From Candidatus Uhrbacteria bacterium (GTDB lineage: Bacteria > Patescibacteriota > Patescibacteriia > UBA9934): 31,586 nt of DNA. The DNA lies in the NCBI GenBank assembly GCA_003518105.1, contig DOZH01000009.1:1885-33470 (forward strand), written 5' to 3'. A program made the translations under genes and the position numbers. Below, piece by piece: positions 30,148 through 31,586 of the stretch (positions are counted from its first letter, which is position 1; every line of letters starts with the position of its first letter). The notes below the pieces were generated by a model, which saw only the letters and a list, made by a program, of their open reading frames with translations, made no database searches and was not told where the DNA came from.

Positions 30148-30156
30148 TTATCCACA
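30148..30156 (+). promoter_or_regulatory. DnaA box overlapping the end of ugd
   Basis: TTATCCACA; its complement TGTGGATAA supplies the last two sense codons and the stop of ugd. It sits 72 bp upstream of surface protein gene 2. Confidence 0.5.
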
Positions 30157-31491
30157 TCCCACCGTCCAATACTTCACGTTATTAGGCCTTTCCACATTAC
30201 GATAAACTCCGCGACCATCAATAATCAATTTATTGCTCATCATCTCAGCAATCTTTTCGAGACTCAGCTCCGCAAACTCTGGCCATTCAGTACAAATCAA
30301 CAGCGCATCAGCCTCCTGCACGGCCTCAAGTGGCGTCTTCGCGAACTTCAACTGCGGCAACAGCCCCGCCGCATTCTTTTGCGCCGTCGGATCATAAGCA
30401 ATCATCTCAGCCCCATCAGCCAACAAGTTCTGCACAATCTGCAAGGACGGCGCACTCCGCACGTCATCTGTCCCTGGCTTAAAGGCCAAGCCCCACACAG
30501 CGATTCTCTTACCCGCTCGCTCCGGCATGAATTCACAAAGTTTCGTATATAAAATGCGGCGTTGGCTCTCATTCACCGCCTGCACCGCTGGCAAAATCTT
30601 AAACTCATAGCCCACGTCATGCCCGGTAGCAATCAAAGCGGCAGTATCCTTAGGAATACATCCTCCTCCATAACCAATTCCCGCATTCAAAAAAGCCGGT
30701 CCAATCCGCTTATCTAGCCCCATACTCGCCGCAATATCGTCGACGTTAGCTCCAACTAACTCACACAAATTAGCAATCTCATTAATAAAACTAATCTTCG
30801 TCGCCAAAAAAGCATTAGCCGCACACTTCGCCAACTCCGCACTGGCCCGCGACATAACAATCTTAGGAACGCCAGCCGTAATAAACGAAGCATTCACTAA
30901 TTCCATCTGCGCGATCGCCCAGGCATCGTCTGAACCAATAATCAACCGGCTCGGATTAGCCGTATCTCGCACCGCCGTTCCCTGACTTAAAAACTCTGGG
31001 TTAGAAACTACCGCAAAAAAGGGGTCTCCCCGCAGGGCGAGGACGCGAGGTCTAGAATCGAGCATTTTGCGATTTTGCAGCTCTTTCTTAATAATCTCTT
31101 CACACTTCATGGCAGTTCCCACCGGCACCGTCGACTTATTAACCAACACCGTCGGCTTCGTAATCGACTCGCCAAACGTCCTCGCCACCTCATAAATCAT
31201 ACCGCAATCAGCTCGACCGTCATCTGCTAACGGCGTCCCCACACAGCAAAAAACTATCTCGGCCTCCGCTATTGCCGCCCTAGCATCCAGCGAAAACTCT
31301 AACATTCCAGCTTTTACTCCCGCCGCCACCAACTCTGGCAGCCCCACTTCACTAATCGGCATCACGCCTTGTTTTAACCCCTCAATCCGCGCCTCATTAA
31401 TATCCACGCAGGTGACTTGATGACCACGATTAGCAAAATCGGCGCCACTTACCAGGCCTACATATCCAGTACCGATAATTGCGATTTTCAT
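30148..31491 (-). CDS. ugd: UDP-glucose 6-dehydrogenase
   Basis: The enzyme oxidises UDP-glucose to UDP-glucuronate with two NAD+, supplying acidic sugars for surface polysaccharide. The product is 447 residues. It starts with the NAD loop IAIIGTGYVGLVSG (4-17), continues with STVPVGT (120-126) and NPEFLSQGTAV (164-174), and has the catalytic cysteine C278 in GYGGGCIPKD and the UDP-binding AVWGLAFKPGTDDVRSAP. Residues about 143-158 (KMLDSRPRVLALRGDP) look like an extra 16-residue insertion compared with TuaD-like enzymes, coded by a GC-rich stretch. A related UDP-sugar dehydrogenase (for example UDP-ManNAc) is possible but less likely. Confidence 0.93.
   Translation of the reverse strand: MKIAIIGTGYVGLVSGADFANRGHQVTCVDINEARIEGLKQGVMPISEVGLPELVAAGVKAGMLEFSLDARAAIAEAEIVFCCVGTPLADDGRADCGMIYEVARTFGESITKPTVLVNKSTVPVGTAMKCEEIIKKELQNRKMLDSRPRVLALRGDPFFAVVSNPEFLSQGTAVRDTANPSRLIIGSDDAWAIAQMELVNASFITAGVPKIVMSRASAELAKCAANAFLATKISFINEIANLCELVGANVDDIAASMGLDKRIGPAFLNAGIGYGGGCIPKDTAALIATGHDVGYEFKILPAVQAVNESQRRILYTKLCEFMPERAGKRIAVWGLAFKPGTDDVRSAPSLQIVQNLLADGAEMIAYDPTAQKNAAGLLPQLKFAKTPLEAVQEADALLICTEWPEFAELSLEKIAEMMSNKLIIDGRGVYRNVERPNNVKYWTVGCG
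31018..31065 (-). repeat. Possible in-frame GC-rich insertion in ugd
   Basis: These 48 bp code for residues 143-158, which have no counterpart in the usual spacing between STVPVGT and NPEFL (37 residues here against about 21 in B. subtilis TuaD as I recall it). The DNA is GC-rich and can fold CTCCCC with GGGCGAG. It resembles palindromic elements that insert in frame in other bacteria. Confidence 0.45.
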
Positions 31492-31518
31492 AGTATTGAA
31501 AGTTGGTAATTCAAATTA

Positions 31519-31586
31519 TTCCAGTCAACGCGAGACTCGGGGAGTCCCTTTCTTTCTCCGTCGGGCGTTTAGACGATCGACAATTA
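31519..31586 (+). repeat. Second copy of the GC-rich element, cut by the window edge
   Basis: It begins TTCCAGTCAACGCGAGACT, the same as the motif at 16991-17010 minus one base. It then continues with a small hairpin GACTC-GGG-GAGTC and later CCGTCGGGCG, in the same order as the related pieces of the 16781-17010 segment. No gene is visible to the right edge. Confidence 0.5.

Noticed and set aside
20408..30156. Replication origin
   Set aside because: The four DnaA boxes are spread over 10 kb and there is no dnaA, dnaN or AT-rich box cluster.

Overview
The window looks like a chromosomal segment of a Candidate Phyla Radiation (Patescibacteria) genome, probably from a Parcubacteria-type lineage. 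This is inferred from a very short HrcA, a compact MurF-type ligase, many conserved proteins of unknown function, paired surface proteins with a repeated C-terminal module, sparse Shine-Dalgarno use and very short leaders. TGA is read as stop: hrcA ends in TGA inside the ATGA overlap with grpE. No lineage marker such as 16S rRNA is present, so the placement is tentative.

Layout. (1) 1-5034, minus strand: heat-shock operon hrcA-grpE-dnaK (dnaK cut by the window edge) with a CIRCE operator wrapped around its promoter, then a coiled-coil protein and a Kef-type cation/proton antiporter. (2) 5147-5898: a small protein made of four 12-residue repeats, a REP-like palindrome and tRNA-Glu(CUC) with its own promoter and terminator. 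(3) 5971-10204: a visibly GC-richer island of six small genes (lipoprotein, membrane protein, proline-rich small protein and three related proteins). Each of the three related proteins seems to hold two copies of one ~100-residue domain. Most of the island genes start from a near-identical promoter (TGCTAACCT or TGCTAACTT), carry a 45-70 nt leader often able to fold into a hairpin with UUCC in the loop, and end in a strong intrinsic terminator. This is the best candidate for an undescribed system. (4) 10225-12419, plus strand: a four-helix membrane protein and a long coiled-coil protein. (5) 12416-15555, minus strand: murF-like and ftsI-like peptidoglycan genes. (6) 15579-20456, minus strand: a small acidic protein, a cob(I)alamin adenosyltransferase and the adenosylcobalamin-dependent ribonucleotide reductase NrdJ, whose promoter sits between two NrdR boxes beside a DnaA box. 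A GC-rich structured segment separates the last two genes. (7) 20523-24565, minus strand: a 3'-5' exonuclease, a methyltransferase, a DoxX-like protein, a 523-residue membrane protein and a LOG-family protein. (8) 24660-31491, minus strand: two paralogous secreted surface proteins with matching promoters, DnaA boxes and terminators, then UDP-glucose 6-dehydrogenase.

Together the genes cover protein folding, ion homeostasis, wall synthesis, DNA precursor supply and cell-surface construction. The adenosyltransferase plausibly supplies the cofactor for NrdJ, and UDP-glucose dehydrogenase plausibly supplies sugar precursors for the envelope that displays the surface proteins. Promoters across the window share an extended -10 of the form TG(C/G/T)TA. 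Several first genes begin about 10 nt after their -10 box, so their mRNAs are probably almost leaderless. The island genes differ sharply, with long structured leaders and recognisable Shine-Dalgarno sequences.
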